A stretch of DNA of 64,000 bases, taken from Bacteroidaceae bacterium. Its GTDB lineage: Bacteria > Bacteroidota > Bacteroidia > Bacteroidales > Bacteroidaceae. The stretch covers positions 48,749-112,748 of the forward strand of contig JAEEZS010000060.1 in the NCBI GenBank assembly GCA_016291905.1. Direction: 5' to 3'. Shown in pieces: positions 44,205 to 52,885 of this stretch; the stretch's first letter is position 1; each line of letters begins with the position of its first letter. The notes beneath the pieces were generated by a model. That model saw nothing but the letters and a program-made list of their open reading frames with translations. It made no database searches and was not told the DNA's origin. Position numbers and translations under genes: made by a program.

Positions 44205-45485
44205 TTAGATTCCGCGCAACAACCATTTCCAAATAGGAACGACTTCAATGCTAATGCCGTTTTCTGTCAGTTGACGTTCAGTTTCCCACGTTATTATAAC
44301 TCCCTGGTATTGCTTGAAAGTTTTCAGGAATTTGATGAGTCCTCCAACTTCACGTTCGTAAGTATTCACATCGTCGATACTATGGGAGACCTGAATGGCA
44401 ATCTTTTCCTCTGGAATGCAGAAGTCAACTTCAACGCCTTTATTATAATAGAAAAGACGTAATTCTTCTGCCGTGTTGTGATACAATTTGTTCAGATGGA
44501 TAGCAACGATATTCTCCAATAGTTTTGTCTTGCCGTCCATAAGAAAGAGGTTTAGAATACCATTATCTGCAAAGTAACGTTTCACGATGGTCTGCTGCTC
44601 GGAGAGTGGGGATGTAAGGTTGGGAATGGAGAAGATGAGATAGGCATCCTCCATATAATCAAGATAGTCTTTCAGCACAGAAGGGCTAATACTTTCTCCT
44701 GTTGACTTAATGATATGCTCTAAGCGTTTTTGACTCGTTGGCTGCATAATGCTTTCTGCCAGTTTGCGCGCCAATAATCTGAAGATGCGCGGATTGCGAA
44801 TTCTGTTCCTCTCCACGATGTCACCCATTAGAATCTTCTGATAAAGTGAAGTAAGCCACTCGCGCTTATCAGTTTTATTAAACGACTCTGCAAATCCACC
44901 CTGATAGAAATACCTGTTAAAATGGCGAACAACCGCAAGTCGTTCTTCTGGCCGGAAGGCCCAGTTCTTTTCAAGCAGAACATTGTAATAGTTTAAATAT
45001 TCCTTGAAGGAGAAAGGGTAGATGTTCCGTTGAATGTAGCTGCCGCCAAGTGTGGAAGCAATTTCGCGACTGAGCATCTTGGCGTTGCTACCAGTAATCA
45101 TGACACGATATTTATCTTCTGACAGACGACGAGCAAATTTTTCCCATCCCGTGATGTTCTGTATCTCATCCAGGTAAATGAAAGGTTTTTGATTGTCATT
45201 CATTTCCCAATAGGCATCAAGGAGTAGGCCGAGTTCATCAGCTTGGATGGACGCCAAACGCTCATCTTCAAAATTAATGTAAAGGAAGTCCTCGGCCTTG
45301 GCTTTTCCTGCAGAAAGCTTGGCCCGCATGTCTTGATAAAGGGTGTATGATTTACCGGCACGACGGATTCCAACGAGAACATAACAAGAATTATCGTCGA
45401 AGTAATTGGCTCGTTGCTGTAATCCGATATTACTTATTTGCTGTTGTTTTTCACCAATAACGGTTTTGATGATTTGCTTATCCAT
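44205..45485 (-). CDS. AAA ATPase of the DUF4143 family
   Basis: This 426-residue protein has Walker A VLVGIRRAGKSYTLYQDM, Walker B KPFIYLDEIQN, and sensor VMITGSNAKMLSREIAS; the C-terminal DUF4143 part ends with a nuclease-like fold (YYNKGVEVDFCIPEEKIAIQ, pattern E-x-D then x-Q). These proteins occur in many copies in Bacteroidales genomes; their role is not established. It is isolated, with convergent genes on the left and a repeat array and MITE-like element on the right. A remnant of a second member lies at 52577. Confidence 0.88.
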   Translation of the reverse strand: MDKQIIKTVIGEKQQQISNIGLQQRANYFDDNSCYVLVGIRRAGKSYTLYQDMRAKLSAGKAKAEDFLYINFEDERLASIQADELGLLLDAYWEMNDNQKPFIYLDEIQNITGWEKFARRLSEDKYRVMITGSNAKMLSREIASTLGGSYIQRNIYPFSFKEYLNYYNVLLEKNWAFRPEERLAVVRHFNRYFYQGGFAESFNKTDKREWLTSLYQKILMGDIVERNRIRNPRIFRLLARKLAESIMQPTSQKRLEHIIKSTGESISPSVLKDYLDYMEDAYLIFSIPNLTSPLSEQQTIVKRYFADNGILNLFLMDGKTKLLENIVAIHLNKLYHNTAEELRLFYYNKGVEVDFCIPEEKIAIQVSHSIDDVNTYEREVGGLIKFLKTFKQYQGVIITWETERQLTENGISIEVVPIWKWLLRGI

Positions 45486-45604
45486 GAAAATATTCTATAG
45501 TTTACTTTGCAAAAGTAATAAAATATAACAAATCATACATGAAAATATTTTTCGTTTTTTGCCTCTTTATGTTTTTTTAACCATCCGCAAGCTGCTGAAT
45601 CAAC

Positions 45605-45720
45605 GAAAAAGTCCCGATTTAGTGCATCTATTTTTCGGAAAAAGTCCCGTTTTTGGGCTCCATTTTTATGGAAAAAGTCCCGATTTTGGCTGTTTTTTTA
45701 TAGAAAAAATCCCGATTCTT
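45605..45720. repeat. Four tandem units of about 33 bp with core GAAAAAGTCCCG
   Basis: Cores start at 45605, 45638, 45671 and 45703 (the last as GAAAAAATCCCG). The period is 33, 33 and 32 bases. It lies 120 bases upstream of the DUF4143 ATPase gene, in whose direction the core reads CGGGACTTTTTC. Confidence 0.85.
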
Positions 45721-45807
45721 TGGCTTTTATATTATTGCATGTTCTATCAATCAAATAAGACGGAAAGCATCGTAGACCTGAGAATACCAGAGATAAGACT
45801 TACCTAA

Positions 45808-46281
45808 CGTGAGTTCGGTATAATATATAATAGCTGTTTCTTCCAACAGGTATCGGTGGTGTCGGTGATATAGCGCAACACAATGTTATTCTGATTGTTT
45901 GCCACCGATACCCCCTCAATTGAGGTATCGGTGGTACGGTTTCATGTGAACCGAATAAACGAGACCCTCCCATCCAACGTGTCCAAAAAGCAGGAAATGA
46001 AGACGCTGTCTTGGTTATTTCCTCATGTTGCAGGTTGGAAAACGCGTTGAGCCACGTGGCTCAACACGTTGGGTCAACTAAAAAGGCTTACTTCCAGCAA
46101 CGCTCACAGGATTTTCTCCAAAACCAATCCCATTGGCAAACAGTATATGAAAACCGATACCCCACCGATTCTCTTGGAGAGGGGTATCGGTGGCTTAACG
46201 ATTGATTTCCTTTCTTCTACGGGGCGCCACCGACACCCCCGATACCTATTGGGAAAAACCACATTTTATACCGAACTCACA
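45808..46281. mobile_element. MITE-like element, 474 bp, with terminal inverted repeats and 8-bp target duplication
   Basis: The ends CGTGAGTTCGGTATA (45808-45822) and TATACCGAACTCACA (46267-46281) are inverted repeats with one mismatch in 15. TTACCTAA flanks both sides (45800-45807 and 46282-46289). The inside holds no convincing gene but at least five copies of GGTATCGGTGG or its complement, forming hairpins (for example 45900-45937 and 46162-46194). A related end sequence, TAACGTGAGTTCG, is at 44186-44198 without a partner. Confidence 0.75.
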
Positions 46282-46545
46282 TTACCTAATAACTGTTTTG
46301 TCAAAAAACAAAAGAAAGATAACTCCCTCTTCGCCGTTGTTTAGGTGGGTATGTCGTTACTGCCAATTTGGTAGTTAGTTCTTCGGATATAAGAAAACCC
46401 GTTTTATAAAATGTTGGAGGCTTCATGTTGAAACCTCCAACAAGGAAAATGTTTTTAAACAATACGTGTAATGTTCAGAAACTCTCGTTACCTTTTTTGC
46501 TTGAACGGATGGGCTTCCTTTGCTTTTTACAGTATTTGGTTTTGA
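46282..46545. other. Gap without a recognised gene, holding the terminator of the PEGA-domain gene
   Basis: GTTGGAGG and CCTCCAAC (46413-46420, 46434-46441) with inner CTTCA/TTGAAA pairing form a hairpin; on the minus strand a T-rich stretch follows, so it can end transcription of the gene at 46546. Open frames in this gap look non-coding. Confidence 0.65.
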
Positions 46546-48342
46546 TTATTGACGGCAGACGGGGCGAATTGATCGTCCAAGATAACGATCGTGGTAGTAT
46601 TGAAATCTGCCACTTTGATCAAAGAAAACACCCCATGCATTTCCAGTCGTGTTTTCATGTAGCGATGAAGACCAATAGAATCCGAGACTGCCAGCTTGGT
46701 TGATTTCTTTTCCTTCTTTAAATCCAGCCGCAGGTAGGAAAATCGAATTTCCATTTAGACCAGTTATAATATAGCCTGCATGATCGTTTTGATATGTCCA
46801 TTTCCATTCACACAATTCTATCAATTCAAACCAGTCTTCATACTTTGGTGTTTGCCAATGACTTCCCCAATTTACAGTTGCCGCATCATCTGTACTTTCA
46901 ACAACACGGACGATGCTATTTGCATTTGTATTGTATTTTGAGAAATTCTGACCGAGGTTATCACTGCTGTCTTCATAGGAACTCCATGAATAATCCTCTT
47001 TTGGTTTAGCTTCTCCCCATGCAAAATAGTATCCGAAATCGCTAGCGGTCATTGCCCCGATATTGCATGTTCCCCAAAGTCTTTCAGAGGGAAGAGCAAG
47101 GTCTACGTATTCATGCCCATCGATAAATTGCTCAGGTTTATCTTCTTTCAATAGGGAAACTTTATGTGCATCGGAATCGTAATTGGTCGTATGTTCCAAA
47201 GCGGAGTCATCTGCTTTTTTGCCTTCCTTTGGAACTGCGATGTTTTTTTTATCCTTTTTTGCCTTCTCGCCATGCCTTTTTGTTTTAATGATTTCAGGTT
47301 TGAGGCAAATGTCTGACAAAACCATTTCTTCTTCTGCTTGTATTATGACTGTCGTTGAATAGGTGTTGTATCCCTCTTTCATTATGTTGACGTTATGCTC
47401 TCCTACCAGCAAACCGGCCGATTCGTCAATACGGCAGGGCGTTTCATCGAAGTATCTGTCATCTATATATACGGAAGCTCCCATTGGGTCAGACTCTACG
47501 CGAAGACTGCCACAGATAGGAACGGGTTCATCTAACACTACGGTTTTATCTTCTAACTCTCTAATTTCAATCTCCTCAAACGAAGTGTAATAGCCGAATC
47601 GTCGAGCCTCCGCTACATAAAGCCCTGGGAGGACAGAACCTGTCCAACTTTTTTTCCCTTTCACGTCCTCATTGAGCACAATGTCGGCTTCTGCATCATT
47701 ACAAATAATCGTGAGAGTTGATTTTGCTGATTTAAGAGCAACACTTAGTGTCACCTTTTCCCGTCCAAGTTCCACGGTTCCTGTCTCGAGGCGATAGCCT
47801 GCTGCCTCCACACGATAGCTGTGAGTGCCGATAGTCATCAGTTTGAAAAAAGCCCCTTCACTATTTAATGTCTGTAGCTCATCATCCACATAAACGGTTG
47901 CGTTGGCAGGAGACACTTTTAAGGTTAAGTATTGAGTGGAGCGCATTTTCCCTCCGCTTGTTCCAGCTTGTCCTGTCAGTAGTATCAATTCGTATGTACG
48001 TCCTCCCTCGATGGGCATTTGGAAGTAATAGTCTCGCAAAATGCCCAGGTCTGGGTGGGCAATGGTGATTTTCTGCAACTTTCTTGGCACATAGACCCAG
48101 TATTCAGCAGGCTTCAGAACCGTTTTCACGATTCCAAGCATCCCTCCATCGAATGTAAACCCACGTTGGGTAGTGACAATCTTAATCAATGCCGCCACTT
48201 CACCGTTCTGGTCTATTTCTTGTGTGCCGTGAGTGATGGCAGTCAAGTCTGTTTCCAGTAAACGGAATGACTCAACGGCAATCTGTCCATTGGAGGATAG
48301 TATCTGAAATGTTAATACCAATAGAAATAGAGACCTTTTCAT
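46546..48342 (-). CDS. Secreted PEGA-domain protein with C-terminal FISUMP-like domain
   Basis: The Met at 48342 starts a signal peptide (MKRSLFLLVLTFQILSSNGQ); 598 residues. Two or three PEGA-like beta modules follow (VSPANATVYVDDELQTLNSE, ESDPMGASVYIDDRYFDETP). A lysine-rich linker lies near 370-395 (KRHGEKAKKDKKNIAVPKEG). The last about 180 residues are the domain shared with the next two genes: YVDLALPSERLWGTCNIGA, GYYFAWGEA, HWQTPKYEDWFELIE, FYWSSSL, and a final RSIRPVCRQ. This resembles the Fibrobacter major paralogous (FISUMP/DUF1566-like) domain. A surface role is likely; a ligand is not evident. Confidence 0.75.
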   Translation of the reverse strand: MKRSLFLLVLTFQILSSNGQIAVESFRLLETDLTAITHGTQEIDQNGEVAALIKIVTTQRGFTFDGGMLGIVKTVLKPAEYWVYVPRKLQKITIAHPDLGILRDYYFQMPIEGGRTYELILLTGQAGTSGGKMRSTQYLTLKVSPANATVYVDDELQTLNSEGAFFKLMTIGTHSYRVEAAGYRLETGTVELGREKVTLSVALKSAKSTLTIICNDAEADIVLNEDVKGKKSWTGSVLPGLYVAEARRFGYYTSFEEIEIRELEDKTVVLDEPVPICGSLRVESDPMGASVYIDDRYFDETPCRIDESAGLLVGEHNVNIMKEGYNTYSTTVIIQAEEEMVLSDICLKPEIIKTKRHGEKAKKDKKNIAVPKEGKKADDSALEHTTNYDSDAHKVSLLKEDKPEQFIDGHEYVDLALPSERLWGTCNIGAMTASDFGYYFAWGEAKPKEDYSWSSYEDSSDNLGQNFSKYNTNANSIVRVVESTDDAATVNWGSHWQTPKYEDWFELIELCEWKWTYQNDHAGYIITGLNGNSIFLPAAGFKEGKEINQAGSLGFYWSSSLHENTTGNAWGVFFDQSGRFQYYHDRYLGRSIRPVCRQ

Positions 48343-48383
48343 GAATACTTTTGAATTCTTGCTGACTAAAACTACCACAATAC

Positions 48384-48421
48384 ACTGCGGAAGCAGCTCA
48401 TGTTTGAGCCGTTTCCGCAGT
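48384..48421 (-). terminator. Hairpin after the FISUMP-like lipoprotein gene
   Basis: ACTGCGGAA and TTTCCGCAGT form a stem with an inner CTCA/TGAG pair. The T-run is weak. A second hairpin (GAACGGA/TCCGTTC, about 48440-48463) precedes it on the minus strand. Confidence 0.45.
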
Positions 48422-48483
48422 ACACCACCAAACTATGGAACGGATTTCTGTCAATTCCGTTCGCTGGTTCTTTAAACTTTTGG

Positions 48484-49245
48484 TTAGGGTTCGCAAACTG
48501 CACGAACGTGTGCCGCATGGTAGCGGTCGTAACCACCCCTGTTTGCTTGGTTTGAAAAGAAGTACACAAACCATGCGAGATTGGGGTCGCTTTGGACAAG
48601 CGACGAAGACCAATATTCGCCGCACATAGTACGGCCCGAATTGTCTATTCCTACACCAAGACGGTAACCCGCAGCGGGGAGGAAGATAGATGCTTCGATG
48701 GAGTTGCTGGTTACTTTGTAGCCATTAACGCCACCGTTCTTGGCCCATGTCCACGTGCAGTATTCAGTATTCATGAGTTCTTTCCATTCAGCATCTGTTG
48801 GCATGCGCCAATTGCCACCCCATTTTATGTAAGCGACATCATCTGTTTTGTCAAGAACTGTTTTATTGTCAATGGTTCCATAATCGCTCCAAACATTATA
48901 CTTGGTAAGTTTGTCATAGCTCCCATCGCAATATGAGTATGTGCCCCACGTGTAGTCACTCTTTACGCTTGTCTCACCCCAGGCGAAGCTTTCTCCACAG
49001 TCTTCAGGATAGTTGGCACCGACATTCATAGTTGCCCAAAGTAAACCTGATGGTAAGCCGAGATCTACGTACATATGGATGCGAGGGTCAGCCATAACAG
49101 AGCCTTCATCCCTAGTTAAAGGGTCATTTGTTGCATCATGGGTATAAGCAAATGATTCATGTGATTCCAGGAATTCTTTTTCACATGATACCATCATTAT
49201 ACTCAATCCAAGCAGTAGCACCATTGTATAAACACTTTTTTTCAT
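48484..49245 (-). CDS. FISUMP-like lipoprotein
   Basis: This 253-residue protein has a lipoprotein signal (MVLLLGLSIMMVSCEKEF, Cys at 21). After a short linker it is a single copy of the shared domain: YVDLGLPSGLLWATMNVGA, ESFAWGETSVKSDYTWGTY, GGNWRMPTDAEWKELMN, IFLPAAGYRLGVG, EYWSSSL and a terminal AHVRAVCEP. The nearby gene products repeat these blocks, so the domain is a local paralogous family. It lies 65 bp after the gene at 49311. Confidence 0.78.
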   Translation of the reverse strand: MKKSVYTMVLLLGLSIMMVSCEKEFLESHESFAYTHDATNDPLTRDEGSVMADPRIHMYVDLGLPSGLLWATMNVGANYPEDCGESFAWGETSVKSDYTWGTYSYCDGSYDKLTKYNVWSDYGTIDNKTVLDKTDDVAYIKWGGNWRMPTDAEWKELMNTEYCTWTWAKNGGVNGYKVTSNSIEASIFLPAAGYRLGVGIDNSGRTMCGEYWSSSLVQSDPNLAWFVYFFSNQANRGGYDRYHAAHVRAVCEP

Positions 49246-49310
49246 CTTTTTTGAATTACTATTTGTTGCTATGTCGTGTTATTCTTCAATTTGAAACAGG
49301 TCGTATACAT

Positions 49311-51353
49311 CTATTGATTGCGTACTGGGCGAATTGGCATACCATCTCTACGGTAATTGCAATACCATCTTGGACCATCCCAAACACAATAAGCAGTACT
49401 GCCATTGCTGGTTGATGACCAATAGTAAGCCATTGTGCCAATATAATTGTCTCCACTGCCATTCTTAAAGCCTCCGCAGGGTAAGAAAATAGAATTATTA
49501 TTGCCTTGGACAAGATATCCTTTTATGTTGTTTTGTGTTGTGCGAGTCCAAGAACAGTTTTTCATCAGTTCTTGAAATTGATTATATGTCGGCATATGCC
49601 ATCCATTGCCCCATAAGTGTTTTGCTACATCATATTCCGTATTTGCTATATCTGTACCAATGTCTTCATAGGTGCCATTGTAATAAAGGTAAGCTTGAGT
49701 TGAATAATCAGTCTTTTCTTCTAATTCTCCCCATGCAAAGTATTGTCCATAGTCTTCAGGAATGTTGGCACCGATATTCAATGTTGCCCATAATGTGCCT
49801 GATGGAAGACCTAAGTCAACGTATTCGTATTCTTCCGCGTTATTGTTTTCGTCTTCTTTTTTTTGAATATAGACAGGGCGAATGTTATGGCCGTCACATC
49901 TTTCATGATCAGAGACACTTTCTATCAGTGAAGGGAAAAAGCAGAGTCCTTGAGCGTATGAACTTCCAGAATAATTCAATGTGGAGGACCAATACCATCC
50001 GTCCGTGTTGACGAAAGATAGTTCTTGTCCATTAGAACCATAATCTGTTCCATCATAAAGTCCACCTCTTGGCATAAAAATAGTATTACCATTGGGACCT
50101 GTAATTTTATAACCAGATATTTTGTTAATTACATCATTCTCCCAGGAACATTCTCTTGCTAGTTCGAGTTCTTCTTCATGAGTAGGCATTCTCCAGTTTT
50201 TGCCCCATATAACATAAGCAGCATCGTCTTCTAGTTTTAGTTGGGTTAGTCCATCGGTGGAATTATATTTTGTAAAATTCGAAATATTTCCAAACTTATA
50301 AGTGCTCCAGTCATAATTATCTTTTGGGGCAGTCTCTCCCCAAGCGAAATATAATCCATATTCCTCAGGAGATTCTGCTCCAATGTTACACGTTGCCCAT
50401 AAAGTACCAGATGTGAGGCCGAGATCGATGTAGGCATGGTTGTCCATTTCGTTATCATCACCCCAATCGAAGTCATCACCTGTACCTCCAGCACCAAAAA
50501 CTTCCAATGTTCCAGCCAACCTATATGCTTTTCCAACTTGATAATCTTTGCCTGCAAGTTCTTCGGTATAGTTTTCTTCGTTGGATGTTGTAGCAATGAT
50601 TGTTAGCGTATTGTTTTTTGCGTTTACGGGAGCTATCAGTATCCAGGCATTGAGTGTGCCACCTGCCGCGATGTCGATATTCTCTAATTCAAGCGTCATT
50701 TCTGTAGCTGTTGATGTAGGAGTCAGTGTCGCGTTGGAGATGTTCACGGTGGCTTCAGTCGTGAAAATAGCTTCATCTGCAGAAAGAGTTAGTTTTGTAA
50801 ACGTTTCGGCTTTTGGCGTTGTTAACTGAATATATAGTACGCTGCCAATATGCGAGAAGTTGAATGTGACGTTGCCCGACTCTGGTGTAGAAGCTGTGGC
50901 TACCATATAGTCATACGCTCCTAATCCCGCCGTAGAATTATTCGCGGGTTGTTTCTGGCCTAAATAGGAAATTGGCAGTGCCGTATATGGACGACCAAAA
51001 GTGGTGTTGTCCACACTGTAAGGATAGTAGGCTGCATAAGTGTAGTTTCCTTTCAGTGCCCAACCACCACCGTCAAAGTCGGCTTTTTTTGTGCCTGCAC
51101 CACTTGTCATGGGAAAACTTACTTGGTCTCCTGCATTGGGATAGATGCCAACAACATCATTCTCTGCCCAAGTAAAGCTAAGACCCGAAGAGGTCAGCTC
51201 AAGCGATGTGCGTGTGACATCGTCCGTTTCAAAGTCGTTGGCCGTGATGGTGACATGGGAAATGAATTCATTGTCAAAATCCGTGTTGACTGTCTCTGAC
51301 GTGCAACTTGCCAGCAAAATAAGTGCAATTAAAGAATAACAAAAATGTTTCAT
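49311..51353 (-). CDS. Fimbrillin-like lipoprotein with two FISUMP-like domains
   Basis: This 680-residue protein has a lipoprotein signal (YSLIALILLASCTSET, Cys at 17). Residues 25-290 look like a fimbrillin/Mfa-type fold: TRTSLELTSSGLSFTWAEND, YTYAAYYPYS, FNFSHIGSVLYIQLTT and AWILIAPVNA. Two copies of the shared domain follow, at about 310-500 and 510-680 (YIDLGLTSGTLWATCNIGAE, YVDLGLPSGTLWATLNIGAN). It may be a pilus-tip or surface adhesin in which the FISUMP-like domains serve as binding heads. The gene starts 38 bp after the small peptide gene. Confidence 0.78.
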   Translation of the reverse strand: MKHFCYSLIALILLASCTSETVNTDFDNEFISHVTITANDFETDDVTRTSLELTSSGLSFTWAENDVVGIYPNAGDQVSFPMTSGAGTKKADFDGGGWALKGNYTYAAYYPYSVDNTTFGRPYTALPISYLGQKQPANNSTAGLGAYDYMVATASTPESGNVTFNFSHIGSVLYIQLTTPKAETFTKLTLSADEAIFTTEATVNISNATLTPTSTATEMTLELENIDIAAGGTLNAWILIAPVNAKNNTLTIIATTSNEENYTEELAGKDYQVGKAYRLAGTLEVFGAGGTGDDFDWGDDNEMDNHAYIDLGLTSGTLWATCNIGAESPEEYGLYFAWGETAPKDNYDWSTYKFGNISNFTKYNSTDGLTQLKLEDDAAYVIWGKNWRMPTHEEELELARECSWENDVINKISGYKITGPNGNTIFMPRGGLYDGTDYGSNGQELSFVNTDGWYWSSTLNYSGSSYAQGLCFFPSLIESVSDHERCDGHNIRPVYIQKKEDENNNAEEYEYVDLGLPSGTLWATLNIGANIPEDYGQYFAWGELEEKTDYSTQAYLYYNGTYEDIGTDIANTEYDVAKHLWGNGWHMPTYNQFQELMKNCSWTRTTQNNIKGYLVQGNNNSIFLPCGGFKNGSGDNYIGTMAYYWSSTSNGSTAYCVWDGPRWYCNYRRDGMPIRPVRNQ

Positions 51354-51391
51354 AATAAAAAAGATGCAATGGTTAATACTATTTTATAATC

Positions 51392-51544
51392 TTAATTTGA
51401 TAAATCAAAATAATCGCGTTCCTTTTTTGAAGCTCCCCATGGGATATCTTCTCCTTGTCCGCCAGGCTTTCCGCTTTCTGCTAGAATATGAATCATTTCC
51501 AATTTGTTTATTTTAATAATTGGTTTTAAATACGTCCTTTTCAT
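51392..51544 (-). CDS. Small 50-residue protein with Gly-rich turn, missed by length cut-offs
   Basis: ATG at 51542-51544, stop TAA at 51392-51394. It begins MKRTYLKPIIKINKLEMIHI, continues with LAESGKPGGQGEDIPWGA and ends SKKERDYFDLSN. The pattern MK-x-x-Y-x-x-P-x-I/V-x-V at the front, a GG/GQG turn in the middle and an acidic-aromatic end recurs in short Bacteroidales peptides, some with double-glycine-like leaders. It lies directly upstream of the fimbrillin-like gene on the same strand. The remaining 112 bp up to the lipoprotein gene at 51657 show no gene. Coding is inferred from the pattern; no export signal is proven. Confidence 0.65.
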   Translation of the reverse strand: MKRTYLKPIIKINKLEMIHILAESGKPGGQGEDIPWGASKKERDYFDLSN

Positions 51545-51656
51545 TTTTTTCTTTTATTTCAGTTAGGTTTTTATGTCAGGCCACAATGACGAGGGTTGCC
51601 TTTAGCTTCTTTTGTTTCGTCTTTGGGTTCCTATAATTCTATTATGCGAAGGCGTT

Positions 51657-52358
51657 TTATTTCCTTTCAAGTTTCTCTATTCTCTTTACCACAACTTTAC
51701 GTAGCTTCGTGTTGTAAAGGTGAATTAAATCTAATATTTCTTTATTGGGCCGCTTAAGTGACTCATTATATTCTTTGAATACTTGTATTTTCTCATCCAC
51801 CACATCAAGTTCTTCCCATGTCTTTATACCTTTTACGTTATTAGTGATCTCTTGAGAGAATGCTTGAACATCACGCTGCTGTTGGCGTTCTGATTCTTGT
51901 TGTATGGCTCCACTCTTGAACTTGTCAAGATATTTTCTGCTGAAAATGGGATTTGTAAAAACAGAGGCTGCTTCACTATCCGAATCCCAATCGGTAATGT
52001 TTATTACCTTGAAAAGACCTACGGCGGGGACAATGATTCCATTACCTCCTAACTGGCTCGCTTTCAAAACAGCCTTTTTATAAAACTTCTTTTTTTGTTG
52101 CGAATAAGTAGAGTATAATATGGGTATAGAGAAAAAAGGATTGTATTGTACATAGGCAATTAATTCATATTTTCCTTTTACCTCTTGTTCAGAATGGAAA
52201 ATCCTGACCTTTGATTTCTTTTCCAGTTCTGATTTACTCTGCATTGTCATGTCGTAATTATACTCTAAAACTTCAGTAGGAAAAACACGGTAAGAGCACG
52301 AGCTAAAAAAAATACAAGCCGTTAAAATGGTCAAAACAGCAAAAATGTTTTTTTTCAT
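51657..52358 (-). CDS. Lipoprotein of unknown function
   Basis: This 233-residue protein has a lipoprotein signal (FAVLTILTACIFFSSCSYRV; Cys at 21). The mature part has a beta-rich section (VRIFHSEQEVKGKYELIAYV, KKAVLKASQLGGNGIIVPAV) and a helical C-terminal tail rich in K and E (VFKEYNESLKRPNKEILDLI). The glycine turn L-G-G-N-G-I-I recalls small heavy-metal-binding-like or DUF4156-type lipoproteins, where x-A-x-x-L-G-[AG]-[ND]-G/A is common, but I do not assign it. A -7 element, TATTTTTG, lies on the minus strand at 52419-52426. Confidence 0.7.
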   Translation of the reverse strand: MKKNIFAVLTILTACIFFSSCSYRVFPTEVLEYNYDMTMQSKSELEKKSKVRIFHSEQEVKGKYELIAYVQYNPFFSIPILYSTYSQQKKKFYKKAVLKASQLGGNGIIVPAVGLFKVINITDWDSDSEAASVFTNPIFSRKYLDKFKSGAIQQESERQQQRDVQAFSQEITNNVKGIKTWEELDVVDEKIQVFKEYNESLKRPNKEILDLIHLYNTKLRKVVVKRIEKLERK

Positions 52359-52458
52359 AAGTGATACATTATTAAGGTTAAACTTTTATAGACAATTGTC
52401 ACATTTTCTTTTATGCCACAAAAATATAAGGCTTTTTTGTTATGCACAAAATCAATCT

Positions 52459-52490
52459 CTCGCAAACCATCGCATGCCGAGGTTTGCGAG
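52459..52490. repeat. Inverted repeat CTCGCAAACC / GGTTTGCGAG
   Basis: This is a 10-bp perfect dyad around 12 bases in the gap between the lipoprotein gene and the DUF4143 remnant, with further TTTGCGAG or TTTGCAA copies to 52520. Similar TTTGCG clusters precede the gene at 41465. Confidence 0.7.
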
Positions 52491-52576
52491 AAAAAGAATA
52501 TGTTTGCAATGATTTGCGAGGCTCTTTTTAGCTGCTTTTCCCGAAAAAGGGGGCTAAAGAGTGATGTCCTAAGGGA

Positions 52577-52885
52577 CTAACAGATAATCCTACCGCCCCA
52601 GAGTTCCCGGAGGAAATGGGTTGAAAGCATGACCTCAACGCCGTAAAACAACCGTGGGACAGTGTCAAATGAAACAAAAATCAGACGGGCACCGGGATGT
52701 TCTTCGTTAAAAGCTTTGAGTCCTCTTAGATGTTTGGATTGTACCTCACGGCTGGATTTGAATTCTATTGCGACTTCGGCATCGCCCAAGATGGCATCGA
52801 CTTCGTAGCCCGAATAGGTGTGCCAGTAGGATAAAGCTCCTTCAATGTCGTGATATCCCAGATAGGCAATGGTTTCCTGAATCAT
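52577..52885 (-). pseudogene. C-terminal remnant of a DUF4143 ATPase gene
   Basis: The 102 residues (EGALSYWHTYSGYEVDAILG, DAEVAIEFKSSREVQSKHLR, LIFVSFDTVPRLFYGVEVML) match the C-terminal nuclease-like end of DUF4143 ATPases. The ATPase domain is absent: upstream is directly the end of the outer-membrane barrel gene. The frame has an ATG that overlaps that gene's stop by one base, so it could still be translated. A deletion or insertion of the barrel operon probably removed the front of the gene. Confidence 0.75.

Noticed and set aside
45559..45807. 82-codon frame on + through the 33-bp array
   Set aside because: The 11-residue repeats (KSPDFG...) follow from the DNA period being a multiple of three; there is no start signal and it runs into the MITE target site.
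46011..46344. Short frames inside and across the MITE-like element
   Set aside because: They overlap the hairpin repeats, and no transposase motif is found.
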